A stretch of DNA of 25,265 nucleotides from JADHZC01 sp964409505 (GTDB lineage Bacteria > Pseudomonadota > Alphaproteobacteria > Rickettsiales > Rickettsiaceae): the NCBI GenBank assembly GCA_964409505.1, contig CAYPDK010000028.1, forward strand, positions 1 to 25,265. Direction: 5' to 3'. Numbering within the stretch: the first letter of the stretch is position 1; each line of letters starts with the position of its first letter. Positions 1 to 7,770 of this stretch are shown piece by piece. The position numbers and the translations under genes were made by a program. Under the pieces are notes generated by a model. It searched no databases. It was not told where the DNA came from and saw only the letters and a list, made by a program, of their open reading frames with translations.

Positions 1-864
1 TACAAAGATCTACCTATTAGAATGTCCGAATTTGGCTCTTGTTACAGAAATGAAGAATCCGGTGCGCTACATGGATTACTAAGAGTAAAAAATTTTGTAC
101 AAGATGATGCTCACATATTTTGTACAAAAGATCAGATAAATTCAGAAACAGTAAATTTTTATCATTTACTAAAATCTGTATATCAAGATTTTGGATTCAA
201 AGATATTAAAATAAAATTCTCTAATCGACCTGATGTAAGAGCTGGGTCTGACCAGATATGGGATCAAGCAGAAAATGCACTGAAAAATGCTGTGGAGCTG
301 CTAGAGCTATCTTACGAGATAAATGAGGGTGAGGGAGCTTTTTATGGTCCTAAACTAGAATTTGTCTTAACAGATGCAATAGAGAGAGAATGGCAATGTG
401 GTACACTACAAGTAGATTTCGTGCTACCAGAGAAATTAGGTGCAACATATATAGATCAAACAGGTAAGAAACAATATCCTATAATTCTTCATAGGGCTAT
501 TCTTGGAACTTTTGAAAGATTTATAGGCATTCTTATAGAAGAATATGCAGGAAAATTTCCGCTGTGGCTGGCTCCAATTCAAGCTAAAATAATGCCAATA
601 ACCAATTCTCAAGATACATATGCGAAACATGTGTATAAAGAGCTAGTGTCGAATAATATTAGAACAACAATGGATTTAACCTCTGATAAAATTAACTACA
701 AAATAGCAAGATCTTCCTTAGAAAAAATTCCATTGCAAATTATACTAGGATCAAAAGAAGAACTTGGAAACTTTGTTTCTGTAAGATTTCTAGAAGAAAA
801 AAAAACAAAAACTTTCCTTCTTAATGAATTGATAAATTTTATTCGTTCTTATGATATTTTTTAA
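1..864 (+). CDS. thrS: Threonyl-tRNA synthetase, C-terminal part (5' end outside window)
   Basis: This enzyme charges tRNA-Thr with threonine in the cytoplasm. The reading frame is open from base 1, so the start lies upstream and only about 287 C-terminal residues are present. The first visible residues belong to the class II catalytic core: the motif 2 region reads PIRMSEFGSCYRNE and is followed by SGALHGLLRV and QDDAHIFC, which are typical of ThrRS. Motif 3 lies near LHRAILGTFERFIGILIE (bases about 487-540). The anticodon-binding domain follows, from about PIQAKIMPI to the end. The missing part would be the N-terminal TGS/editing region and the beginning of the catalytic domain. A 229-base gap separates it from nuoA. 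Family assignment is secure; nothing looks damaged in the visible part. Confidence 0.96.
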   Translation, partial: YKDLPIRMSEFGSCYRNEESGALHGLLRVKNFVQDDAHIFCTKDQINSETVNFYHLLKSVYQDFGFKDIKIKFSNRPDVRAGSDQIWDQAENALKNAVELLELSYEINEGEGAFYGPKLEFVLTDAIEREWQCGTLQVDFVLPEKLGATYIDQTGKKQYPIILHRAILGTFERFIGILIEEYAGKFPLWLAPIQAKIMPITNSQDTYAKHVYKELVSNNIRTTMDLTSDKINYKIARSSLEKIPLQIILGSKEELGNFVSVRFLEEKKTKTFLLNELINFIRSYDIF

Positions 865-943
865 ACTTTAAATCATCTAAAAATCAAATATACTAACATC
901 AGATGCTTGTGTTTTGAGTATTTATAATGAATAAAAGCACAAA

Positions 944-968
944 AATACTTAAAAATATTTTAAGTATT
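944..968. terminator. Perfect 11-bp inverted repeat downstream of thrS, possible terminator
   Basis: AATACTTAAAA (944-954) and TTTTAAGTATT (958-968) are exact reverse complements with a 3-base loop. The stem is nearly all A/T and is not followed by a clear T tract, so termination is only a guess. It lies 80 bases after the thrS stop and ahead of the nuoA promoter, where a terminator would be expected. Confidence 0.35.
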
Positions 969-987
969 ACTATTACTATGTGATTAC

Positions 988-1016
988 TTGATAAAATACG
1001 TAAAAAAATATAGAAT
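988..1016 (+). promoter_or_regulatory. Putative sigma70 promoter of the nuoABCDE run
   Basis: TTGATA (988-993) and TAGAAT (1011-1016) are separated by exactly 17 bases, each one base away from the vegetative consensus. Transcription would start near 1023, giving a leader of about 70 bases before the nuoA ATG. In AT-rich DNA such matches occur by chance, but the position is sensible. Confidence 0.5.
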
Positions 1017-1093
1017 TGTGAAAAGAATTTTCAAAGAGACCTCGAATGTGCTCTTGTTATTTGTAAGATGAAATTAACCGATTATGACGCAAG

Positions 1094-1468
1094 ATGCTAA
1101 TACAAACTTCCGAAAATTTAAGTAAATTCTTTCCTATAGCAATTTTTTTTGTAATTGCGGCTTCTTTATCTATAATTATTTTGGTGTTAACTAATTTTCT
1201 AGGCAAAAAAATACATAATGAAAATAAGCTTAAGAGTTATGAATGTGGATTTGATGCCATCTCTGATGCTCGAGGTATGGTCGATGTTAAGTTTTATTTA
1301 GTAGCTATTCTTTTTGTAATTTTTGACCTTGAAATAATATTTTTAGTCCCTTGGGCAATAAAGTTAAAATATATAAGTGATTTTGGTTTTATCTCTATGG
1401 TGTTCTTTCTATTTTTTCTTACCATAGGCTTTATATATGAGTGGAAAAAAGGAGCTTTAGATTGGTAA
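1094..1468 (+). CDS. nuoA: NADH-quinone oxidoreductase subunit A
   Basis: NuoA is a small membrane subunit at the junction between the peripheral and membrane arms of respiratory complex I. The 124-residue product has three hydrophobic segments (about residues 13-37, 68-90 and 97-115). Between the first two sits the conserved loop with KSYECGFDA, whose Cys is the family hallmark, followed by DVKFYLVAILFVIFDLEI. Length matches the family (about 120-125). No clear Shine-Dalgarno sequence precedes the ATG. It is the first gene of the nuoABCDE run and ends 29 bases before nuoB. Confidence 0.96.
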   Translation: MLIQTSENLSKFFPIAIFFVIAASLSIIILVLTNFLGKKIHNENKLKSYECGFDAISDARGMVDVKFYLVAILFVIFDLEIIFLVPWAIKLKYISDFGFISMVFFLFFLTIGFIYEWKKGALDW

Positions 1469-1497
1469 TTTTCAACGATTTAATTGGTAAAAATTAG

Positions 1498-2001
1498 GTG
1501 TTAGACTCTCAAAAAGATTTTTCGCATTCTATGCATAATTCTGGCTACTTTGTGACAAAGCTTAATGAAATCATAGCCTGGGCAAGAGCAAATTCTTTAT
1601 GGCCTATGAGCTTTGGTCTTGCTTGTTGTGCAGTTGAGATGATGCAAACCGCAGCAAGTAGATACGATTTAGAAAAATTTGGTATGCTATTCAGGGCGAG
1701 TCCAAGACAATCCGATTTGATGATAGTAGCAGGCACACTTACCAATAAAATGGCAGAAGCATTAAGAACAGTATATGATCAAATGGCTGAACCTAAATAT
1801 GTAATCTCTATGGGAAGCTGCGCAAATGGAGGGGGATATTATCACTTCTCGTATTCCGTAGTCAGAGGTTGTGATCGAATAATTCCAGTAGACTTATACG
1901 TACCAGGATGTCCCCCGACCTCTGAGGCATTATTATACGGATTAATGCAGTTACAAAGAAAAATACAAAATAAGAAAAATACTTCTATAGTTATAGATTA
2001 A
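1498..2001 (+). CDS. nuoB: NADH-quinone oxidoreductase subunit B
   Basis: NuoB carries iron-sulfur cluster N2, the last cluster before quinone in complex I. The N2 ligands are visible: the double Cys in SFGLACCAVEMM, the Cys in ISMGSCANGGGYY, and the Cys in VPGCPP. The proposed start is a GTG at 1498 (167 residues). An in-frame ATG at 1531 would give 156 residues and still keep the whole conserved domain, and neither start has a clear ribosome binding site. The TAA stop shares its last A with the nuoC ATG, so the two genes are translationally coupled. Confidence 0.96.
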   Translation: MLDSQKDFSHSMHNSGYFVTKLNEIIAWARANSLWPMSFGLACCAVEMMQTAASRYDLEKFGMLFRASPRQSDLMIVAGTLTNKMAEALRTVYDQMAEPKYVISMGSCANGGGYYHFSYSVVRGCDRIIPVDLYVPGCPPTSEALLYGLMQLQRKIQNKKNTSIVID

Positions 2002-2591
2002 TGAAAATACTTAGCATAGTTAAATCCTTTTTAGAAAAAGAATCATACACCTATGATGAATTGACGATAGAGTCCTTCATAGCTTTAAGATTTTTTGATT
2101 ATCAGGAATTATTTCAAACACTAAATTTCTTGAAAAATAGTCGAGAAATAAGAGCTACAATACTAACAGATCTTTTCGCAGCAGACTTTCCTTCTTTAAA
2201 AGAAAGATTCGAAATTGTCTACTCACTATTAAGCCTAGAACTAAATCAAAGATTTTTACTGAAAATCAATATTAAAGAAAACGAGCAAGCCCTCTCAATT
2301 ATTAATCTTTTTAGGAATTCCAATTGGTATGAAAGAGAAATTTTTGATATGTTTGGTATAGAATTTAAAGGTTTCCCTAATATAACACGCATATTAACTG
2401 AATATGGATTTAAAGGATTTCCTTTAAGAAAGGATTTCCCTCTTACTGGACACTTGGAGATCAGATATTGTAATGAACTAAACAAAATTATTCATGAACC
2501 AGTGCTTTTAGATCAAGAATTTAGAAATTTTGACTTCAAATCCCCTTGGGAAGGACCTAAAAAAACATTAACAAATTCTGATAAAGAGTAA
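2001..2591 (+). CDS. nuoC: NADH-quinone oxidoreductase subunit C
   Basis: NuoC is a peripheral-arm subunit of complex I, related to the mitochondrial 30-kDa subunit. The signature stretch NWYEREIFDMFGIEFKG is followed by a GFPLRKDFPL segment, which is typical of the family. The 196 residues are the usual length for stand-alone NuoC, so it is not the NuoCD fusion seen in some gammaproteobacteria. Its ATG overlaps the nuoB stop by one base, and nuoD begins 21 bases downstream. Confidence 0.96.
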   Translation: MKILSIVKSFLEKESYTYDELTIESFIALRFFDYQELFQTLNFLKNSREIRATILTDLFAADFPSLKERFEIVYSLLSLELNQRFLLKINIKENEQALSIINLFRNSNWYEREIFDMFGIEFKGFPNITRILTEYGFKGFPLRKDFPLTGHLEIRYCNELNKIIHEPVLLDQEFRNFDFKSPWEGPKKTLTNSDKE

Positions 2592-2612
2592 CACTTCTTA
2601 AAGAGGCTCTAT

Positions 2613-3785
2613 ATGAAAACAAAAAATACAACAAAAATAAATTTTGGTCCCCAACATCCAGCAACACATGGAGTACTAAGATTGATTCTTGAAATGGATG
2701 GAGAAGTAATAAACAACGTAGATCCTCACATAGGCCTCCTACACAGAGGTACAGAAAAATTAATAGAGCACAAAACCTATCTTCAAGCAGTTCCTTATTT
2801 TGATAGGTTAGATTACGTATCACCCATGGCACAAGAACATGCTTTTGCCTTAGCTGTTGAGCAATTGCTAAATTGTGAAATTCCAAGAAGAGCTAGATTC
2901 ATAAGAGTCTTGTTCTCAGAGCTGACAAGGATACTAAATCATTTACTAAATATTTCCTCTCAAGCCCTAGACATAGGAGCTACTACTCCCTTATGCTGGC
3001 TATTTGAAGAAAGAGAAAAAATTATGGAATTTTATGAAAGAGTATCTGGTTCACGTATGCATTCAAACTATTTCAGACCTGGAGGAGTGGCTCAAGATCT
3101 TCCTGACTTTTTGTTAGAAGATATTTTGATATTTTGTGACAAATTTGTTCCCAAGTTATCCGATATTGAATCCTTGTTAAATGAGAATAGAATCTGGAAG
3201 CAAAGACTCGTAGGAGTCGGCATTATAAGTCAGAAAGACGCTATGGAATGGGGATTTTCTGGACCAATGTTAAGAGGTTCTGGTATAGAATGGGATATAA
3301 GAAAATCAAATCCTTATGAGGTATATGATGAGCTTGAATTTGATATAGTAGTTGGAAAAAATAGTGATTGTTATGATAGATATCTTATAAGAGTTGAGGA
3401 AATGTATGAGTCAATCAAAATTATAAGACAATGCATAGAAAAAATGCCTCAAGGAGAAGTCAAAGTACAAGATCATGCAATAACTCCTCCAAAAAGGCCA
3501 AAAATAAAAGAATCTATGGAAGCCTTAATAAACCACTTTAAATTATTTACAGAGGGTTATAACGTACCTAAAGGCGAAAGTTACGGAGTAGTAGAGGCTC
3601 CTAAAGGAGAATTTGGAGTATATCTTTATTCTGACGGATCGAATAAACCATATAGATGTAAGATACGATCTCCAGGATTTACCCATTTACAAGCATTAGA
3701 TTTTTTATCAAAAGGACACTTAATGTCAGATATTGTATCGATAATATCGAGTCTTGATATTGTGTTTGGAGAAATAGATAGATAG
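2613..3785 (+). CDS. nuoD: NADH-quinone oxidoreductase subunit D
   Basis: NuoD (49-kDa subunit family) forms the quinone-binding pocket of complex I together with NuoB. The product begins with the family motif FGPQHPATHGVLRL, continues with HIGLLHRGTEKLIE and ends in a region with SPGFTHLQALDFLSKGH and DIVFGEIDR, all as expected. At 390 residues it is the usual length for a separate NuoD. An AGAGG ribosome binding site lies six bases before the ATG, one of the few clear ones in this run. nuoE starts 10 bases after the stop. Confidence 0.97.
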   Translation: MKTKNTTKINFGPQHPATHGVLRLILEMDGEVINNVDPHIGLLHRGTEKLIEHKTYLQAVPYFDRLDYVSPMAQEHAFALAVEQLLNCEIPRRARFIRVLFSELTRILNHLLNISSQALDIGATTPLCWLFEEREKIMEFYERVSGSRMHSNYFRPGGVAQDLPDFLLEDILIFCDKFVPKLSDIESLLNENRIWKQRLVGVGIISQKDAMEWGFSGPMLRGSGIEWDIRKSNPYEVYDELEFDIVVGKNSDCYDRYLIRVEEMYESIKIIRQCIEKMPQGEVKVQDHAITPPKRPKIKESMEALINHFKLFTEGYNVPKGESYGVVEAPKGEFGVYLYSDGSNKPYRCKIRSPGFTHLQALDFLSKGHLMSDIVSIISSLDIVFGEIDR

Positions 3786-3795
3786 AAATATTCAG

Positions 3796-4275
3796 ATGAA
3801 GAAGCATAATTTCAGTTTAATACCTAAAAATTTAGAATTAGCTGAGTCCATATTAAAAAAATATCCCAAAGATAAAAAAAGAAGTGCTGTACTCCCGATA
3901 CTAGACCTTATTCAACGACAAAATGGAGGCTGGCTTTCAAAAGAGTCTATGGAGTACGCATCCGATTTTTTGTCTATGCCCATAATAAAAATATATGAAA
4001 TTGCAACCTTCTATACAATGTTTAACCTAGACAAAATAGGAAAATTCCATGTACAAGTTTGTACAAACCTTCCGTGCATGCTAAGGGGGGCAAACGAAAT
4101 ATTTACTTGGTGCAACAAAAATTTAACTCCTGAACATAGAAAACTCGTTACAGTTTCTGAAGTAGAATGTCTTGGAGCATGTGTAAATGCTCCAATAGTC
4201 CAAATCAACGATACATATCATGAAAATATGTCACTAAAAAAGATACAGAATATCGCTAAGGAACTAATCAAATAA
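3796..4275 (+). CDS. nuoE: NADH-quinone oxidoreductase subunit E
   Basis: NuoE is the 24-kDa-type subunit that carries the N1a [2Fe-2S] cluster next to the NADH-oxidising NuoF. The four ligands are present as CTNLPC (Cys-x4-Cys) and CLGAC (Cys-x3-Cys). The upstream helical domain contains VLPILDLIQRQNGGWL and the EIATFYTMF motif of thioredoxin-like NuoE. Length (159) is normal. It is the last nuo gene here; nuoF-nuoN are not in the window and must lie elsewhere if complex I is complete. Confidence 0.96.
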   Translation: MKKHNFSLIPKNLELAESILKKYPKDKKRSAVLPILDLIQRQNGGWLSKESMEYASDFLSMPIIKIYEIATFYTMFNLDKIGKFHVQVCTNLPCMLRGANEIFTWCNKNLTPEHRKLVTVSEVECLGACVNAPIVQINDTYHENMSLKKIQNIAKELIK

Positions 4276-4421
4276 ATTTTATCATGTTGAATCTTGTGCC
4301 CTACAATGATATGTTATTCCACTATAGTGAGGATTTTATTGATTCATATAGAGTACTTTATTATTATAGTAATTATTCGGGTGTAATAGTTTTTTGTATT
4401 GTCACTAATAAATTTTCTTGT

Positions 4422-4494
4422 GGCTAAATAGCTCAGTTGGTAGAGCAAAGGACTGAAAATCCTTGTGTCGGCAGTTCAATTCTGTCTTTAGCCA
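4422..4494 (+). tRNA. tRNA-Phe (anticodon GAA)
   Basis: The sequence folds into a complete cloverleaf. The acceptor stem GGCTAAA/TTTAGCC is fully paired, the D stem is GCTC/GAGC, and the anticodon stem is AAGGA/TCCTT. The loop CTGAAAA holds the GAA anticodon at 4455-4457. The T stem GGCAG/CTGTC has one G-U pair, and the T loop is TTCAATT. The discriminator base is A. The 3' CCA is not encoded (ACC then T follows), so CCA would be added after transcription. It stands alone between nuoE and cpoB. Confidence 0.95.
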
Positions 4495-4532
4495 CCTATT
4501 TTCTTTACTTATTTTTTTAAAATTTGTCCATT

Positions 4533-5234
4533 ATGAATAACTACAAAACTTTCTCTCTACCTTGTATCCTATTTTTTATAATAATATTATTTACATATTC
4601 TGAAATATTTTTTCCTACACTAATCTTAGCAACAAACACGAAAACACAAACAACTCCTAAACCTCAAAATAAGGCTCAAGCAACTACTAATAATAAAAAT
4701 GTCAAAAATAATGAACCCAATTACTCAAAAACCTTAGAAAGAATTTTAGCAAAATTAGATGCACTAAAAAAAGAAATAGACGATATTAAGATCATTTTAA
4801 ACAAAAAAAACTCTACTAATAACCCTGATGAAGAAGGACTTCCTACAAAAGATAAAATATCTTATGATACAGCATTATCTCTCCTAAAATCTCAAAATTA
4901 TGCTGAAGCAGAAATTCAATTCTCTGAATTTTTAACAAATTTTCCACAAAGTCCTTATCAAAAAAATGCATTATTTTGGTATGCAGAAACTTTTTATCAA
5001 AGAAAAATATATAACAAGGCTGCTATGAATTTTTTAAAAAGTTATCAACGCTTCCCTAAGGGCGAAAAAGCAGCAGATTCCCTATTAAAAGGAGCGTTGT
5101 CTTTTGGGTATCTAAAAAAACACAAAGATGCTTGTGACTTACTAGAAAAACTTGAATCAGAATTTCCTGATAGAGAGGAAACATCAAAAAAAAGATCTAT
5201 AGAAGCTAAAAATAAATTTGGGTGTAAATTTTGA
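4533..5234 (+). CDS. cpoB: Tol-Pal system periplasmic protein CpoB/YbgF
   Basis: CpoB works in the periplasm with the Tol-Pal system, linking outer-membrane constriction to cell-wall synthesis at division. The product starts with a hydrophobic signal segment (about residues 7-33) and continues with a Thr/Lys/Asn-rich linker. Next comes a short coiled coil (LERILAKLDALKKEIDDI, about 68-85), then C-terminal TPR repeats from about residue 108, with YAEAEIQFSEFLTNFP and LFWYAETFYQRKIYNKA as recognisable units. That order is the YbgF/CpoB architecture. An ATG at 4533 is preferred; a TTG nine bases earlier (4524) is possible and neither has a clear ribosome binding site. The tol and pal genes are not in this window. 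Confidence 0.85.
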   Translation: MNNYKTFSLPCILFFIIILFTYSEIFFPTLILATNTKTQTTPKPQNKAQATTNNKNVKNNEPNYSKTLERILAKLDALKKEIDDIKIILNKKNSTNNPDEEGLPTKDKISYDTALSLLKSQNYAEAEIQFSEFLTNFPQSPYQKNALFWYAETFYQRKIYNKAAMNFLKSYQRFPKGEKAADSLLKGALSFGYLKKHKDACDLLEKLESEFPDREETSKKRSIEAKNKFGCKF

Positions 5235-5305
5235 CATTTTTAAAAAGTTTTTACTTCCAGATTTATATTATATATTAAAGAAGTAAATTTTAATCTAGAG
5301 TGAAT

Positions 5306-6715
5306 ATGAATCCTGCCTTGCATAATATTTCAGAATTATTATATCTATTCTCATCAATTTTATTTATTTTAACTATAAAATATCTATCTTCCCCTATAAA
5401 TGCTCCTAAAGGCATAATTTTATGCCTTATAGCTACTGCTCTGGCCATTATATCTACTCTATTGTGCTATAGCGAAAGCTTGATTTTAGTAAGCATAGCT
5501 CTTGTTTTAGGAGGTGCTGTTGGGTTATATATTGCCAAAGTAATAGATATGAGATCTGTACCTCAGTTAATAGCGGGGTTTCACTCTTTTGTAGGAATAG
5601 CTGCTGTTTTGATATCCTGTATGGTATTTTTATCTTCAAAAAATTTTTCTTCTGATTCTAATTCAGTTTCGAACTTTAGCGCAATGTTAGAAATTATAAT
5701 AGGTGCAATCATAGGGTCTATTACATTTTCTGGTTCAATAATCGCCTTTTGTAAATTACAAGCCATATTCATACCAACCAAAGCAATAAAAATAAAAAAT
5801 CACCAATACATATTAATTGCTTCATGTATTTTGATAATATTGCTCTCAGTATTAGTTTTATTGACATTAAATAAATTATTGTTCTTGAGCGTATTATTAC
5901 TGTCTTTATTAGTAGGAATTTTTTTAATATTACCAATAGCCGGTGCAGATATGCCTGTTATTGTATCTGTTTTAAATTCTTTTTCCGGGTGGGCATGTGT
6001 TGGTGTAGGATTTTCTTTGGATAATAACCTACTAATTATCACTGGATCTTTGATTGGAGCGAGTGGAGCTATTTTAAGTAGCATAATGTGTAAATCTATG
6101 AACAGATCCTTATTCAACGTAATGTTTAAGTCTTTTTTTAAAAGCTCTAATATATCTAGAGCAGATTCCTCTCAAGAGAGATACCCAAATCAAGCATATG
6201 CTCAAGATGCTGCTATAATATTGAAAAATGCTCAAACTGTAATTATAATTCCGGGATATGGTATGGCTGTATCTCAAGCTCAACACGTTATAAAATCTCT
6301 TTTTGATACCTTAAATAATTCTAATGTTTTGGTAAAATTTGCTATACATCCCGTAGCAGGCAGAATGCCAGGTCATATGAACGTGTTGCTTGCCGAGGCA
6401 AATATAGATCACAATTCTATGTATGAATTAGAAAATATAAATTCAGATTTCAAAAATACTGATGTAGTCTTGGTAATAGGAGCAAATGACATAACAAATC
6501 CAGCTGCAAAAAATGATCCACAAAGTCCTATTTTTGGAATGCCTATATTTGATGTAGATTCTTCTAAAACCGTTTTATTTATAAAAAGATCCTTATCTAC
6601 TGGATATTCTGCTATAGAAAATGAAATATTTTTTAACAAAAATACTCTTATGCTTTTTGGAGATGCAAAAAAAACTATAGAAGAAATTATCAGAGAATTA
6701 AAAATGCTTACTTAA
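5306..6715 (+). CDS. pntB: NAD(P) transhydrogenase subunit beta
   Basis: PntB couples proton entry across the inner membrane to hydride transfer from NADH to NADP+, making NADPH. The N-terminal two thirds holds many hydrophobic helices (domain II). The C-terminal third is the soluble NADP-binding domain III, with IIPGYGMAVSQAQH, FAIHPVAGRMPGHMNVLLAE and VVLVIGANDITNPAA, followed by FIKRSLSTGYSAIEN. Length is about 469 residues, close to the 462 of E. coli PntB. The ATG at 5306 is favoured because AGAG lies six bases upstream; an in-frame GTG at 5300 would add two residues. The alpha subunit gene, which must be supplied from elsewhere, is not adjacent. Confidence 0.96.
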   Translation: MNPALHNISELLYLFSSILFILTIKYLSSPINAPKGIILCLIATALAIISTLLCYSESLILVSIALVLGGAVGLYIAKVIDMRSVPQLIAGFHSFVGIAAVLISCMVFLSSKNFSSDSNSVSNFSAMLEIIIGAIIGSITFSGSIIAFCKLQAIFIPTKAIKIKNHQYILIASCILIILLSVLVLLTLNKLLFLSVLLLSLLVGIFLILPIAGADMPVIVSVLNSFSGWACVGVGFSLDNNLLIITGSLIGASGAILSSIMCKSMNRSLFNVMFKSFFKSSNISRADSSQERYPNQAYAQDAAIILKNAQTVIIIPGYGMAVSQAQHVIKSLFDTLNNSNVLVKFAIHPVAGRMPGHMNVLLAEANIDHNSMYELENINSDFKNTDVVLVIGANDITNPAAKNDPQSPIFGMPIFDVDSSKTVLFIKRSLSTGYSAIENEIFFNKNTLMLFGDAKKTIEEIIRELKMLT

Positions 6716-6732
6716 TTACAATAAAAATGCTC

Positions 6733-6781
6733 TTAATACATTGGGCAGAAAGAACTTTTATGTTACTCTGTATTAAAAGTT
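6733..6781 (+). other. Two overlapping, mutually exclusive inverted repeats between pntB and trcR
   Basis: TTAATACA (6733-6740) can pair with TGTATTAA (6769-6776), and AACTTTTA (6753-6760) can pair with TAAAAGTT (6774-6781). The right arms share 6774-6776, so an RNA could form only one of the two complete stems at a time. The region lies between the pntB stop and the ATG at 6806. A terminator or leader switch is possible, but the stems are A/T-rich and weak. Confidence 0.3.
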
Positions 6782-6805
6782 GGATAATTTATTACAAAAT
6801 ATTTA

Positions 6806-7363
6806 ATGAACAATAACATAACCAAGAACAAAATTCCGCTTATGCCTAAGGCAACAGCTGTATGGTTAATAGAAAATACAAAGCTGACTTTTACTCAAAT
6901 AGCTGAATTTTGTAATATGCATGAATTAGAAATAAAAGCTATTGCTAATCAAGAATCCTTTTCTACAATAATAGGTATCAACCCTATACAAGCAGGCCAA
7001 CTATCTCAAGAAGAGTTAGATAGATGTAGCAATGATCCAAATACACGTCTTGAATTAAAAGTTGATACCATTTACAAAGAAATGCTAAAAAAAACTTCCA
7101 ATAAAAGAAAATCTAAATATACTCCTATACTAAGGAGACGAGATAAACCAGATGCAATTCTATGGTTAATAGAAAACATTCCCTTAATTCAAGATAATGA
7201 TATTATCAAATTAATAGGAACAACAAAAAATACAATACTTGCCATAAAAAATGGATCACATTGGAATATGAAAAACATAAAACCTAAAAATCCTGTATTA
7301 TTAGGCCTTTGTAAAGAGCAAGAAATAGAAACCATAAAATTAAAATATAATGATCAAATATAA
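6806..7363 (+). CDS. trcR: DUF1013 family protein, TrcR-like cell-cycle transcriptional regulator
   Basis: The 185-residue product resembles the alphaproteobacterial DUF1013 family, described in some annotations as cell-cycle transcriptional regulator TrcR. Diagnostic parts are MPKATAVWLIENTKLTFTQI near the N-terminus, an EFCNMHELEIKAIANQE helix-turn-helix-like stretch, and INPIQAGQLSQEELDRCS. A second, diverged copy of the WLIEN...I...I..IKNG pattern occurs at about residues 117-150 (DAILWLIENIPLI, then IIKLIGTTKNTILAIKNG), so the protein seems to hold two similar helix-turn-helix units. It sits directly upstream of ctrA, separated by a 407-base intergenic region. The family call is fairly firm; DNA binding in this organism is inferred from the family. 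Confidence 0.82.
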   Translation: MNNNITKNKIPLMPKATAVWLIENTKLTFTQIAEFCNMHELEIKAIANQESFSTIIGINPIQAGQLSQEELDRCSNDPNTRLELKVDTIYKEMLKKTSNKRKSKYTPILRRRDKPDAILWLIENIPLIQDNDIIKLIGTTKNTILAIKNGSHWNMKNIKPKNPVLLGLCKEQEIETIKLKYNDQI

Positions 7364-7666
7364 TGAATTTTTATTTGTTATTTATAAATGATTTTTTTAA
7401 TACAAATTATTTGCTAGTAAATTCTGTAAAAGTAACGTTTTCAAAGGTTAATTTTTGTTAATTTTTAAAAAGGAGAAAAAGTAAAAATTTTTAAAACTTG
7501 CTAAATCTAATTTTTTGTTGTATAACCTTGGCTAGTATAAGTTTTAAATAATCAATATATTTTTCACTCTTTAAAGAAGAAATTGGAATTAGATGTGTTT
7601 TTATTTGAGAATTTTAATTTATGTAATGACGAATCATTAATGTTGTGTTAGAATTATGTTGTAGTT

Positions 7667-7694
7667 TTGTGTTAAATTGTTATATAAATATAAT
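7667..7694 (+). promoter_or_regulatory. Putative ctrA promoter
   Basis: TTGTGT (7667-7672) and a perfect TATAAT (7689-7694) are 16 bases apart. A transcript starting near 7701 would have a leader of about 70 bases that begins just before the GGCC hairpin. Confidence 0.5.
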
Positions 7695-7714
7695 TAAAGA
7701 CTTAATTAGTATTT

Positions 7715-7742
7715 GGCCTTTAGTGTTAGGCCTTGTTTTTTT
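7715..7742 (+). terminator. Terminator-like hairpin with T tract in the ctrA leader
   Basis: GGCCT (7715-7719) and AGGCC (7728-7732) form a perfect 5-bp G/C-rich stem with an 8-base loop. TTG and seven T follow. This is the classic shape of an intrinsic terminator, and it stands out in DNA with almost no G+C. It ends 28 bases before the ctrA ATG, so it could stop read-through from upstream or attenuate ctrA itself. Confidence 0.5.
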
Positions 7743-7770
7743 GAAAAAATTTTATAGGAGATATTTATAA

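Larger units (their letters stand above)
7364..7770. other. 407-base intergenic region ahead of ctrA
   Basis: No open frame worth calling lies here. The region is very AT-rich. Near its start are a perfect 10-bp tandem pair GTTAATTTTT (7447-7466) and a 12-bp palindrome TAAAAATTTTTA (7482-7493). Near its end are a promoter candidate (7667-7694), a GGCCT/AGGCC hairpin with a T run (7715-7742) and the ctrA ribosome binding site AGGAG (7756-7760). Its length suggests dense regulation of ctrA or an unrecognised small RNA. Confidence 0.6.

Noticed and set aside
2246..2485. 79-codon open frame on the - strand within nuoC
   Set aside because: It lies wholly opposite a well-conserved nuoC sequence and has no recognisable features or ribosome binding site.
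2557..2886. 109-codon open frame on the - strand over the nuoC/nuoD junction
   Set aside because: It overlaps the conserved nuoD N-terminus; its composition looks like an antisense shadow.
4276..4421. Dedicated promoter for tRNA-Phe
   Set aside because: TAATAA at 4406-4411 could be a -10, but no matching -35 is found at a usual spacing.
5800..6117. 105-codon open frame on the - strand within pntB
   Set aside because: The coding signal on the + strand is clear (transhydrogenase helices); the antisense frame has no domain.
7608..7640. 15-codon leader peptide (MCFYLRILIYV...) upstream of ctrA
   Set aside because: It has no ribosome binding site and lies upstream of the best promoter candidate; such short frames are expected by chance.
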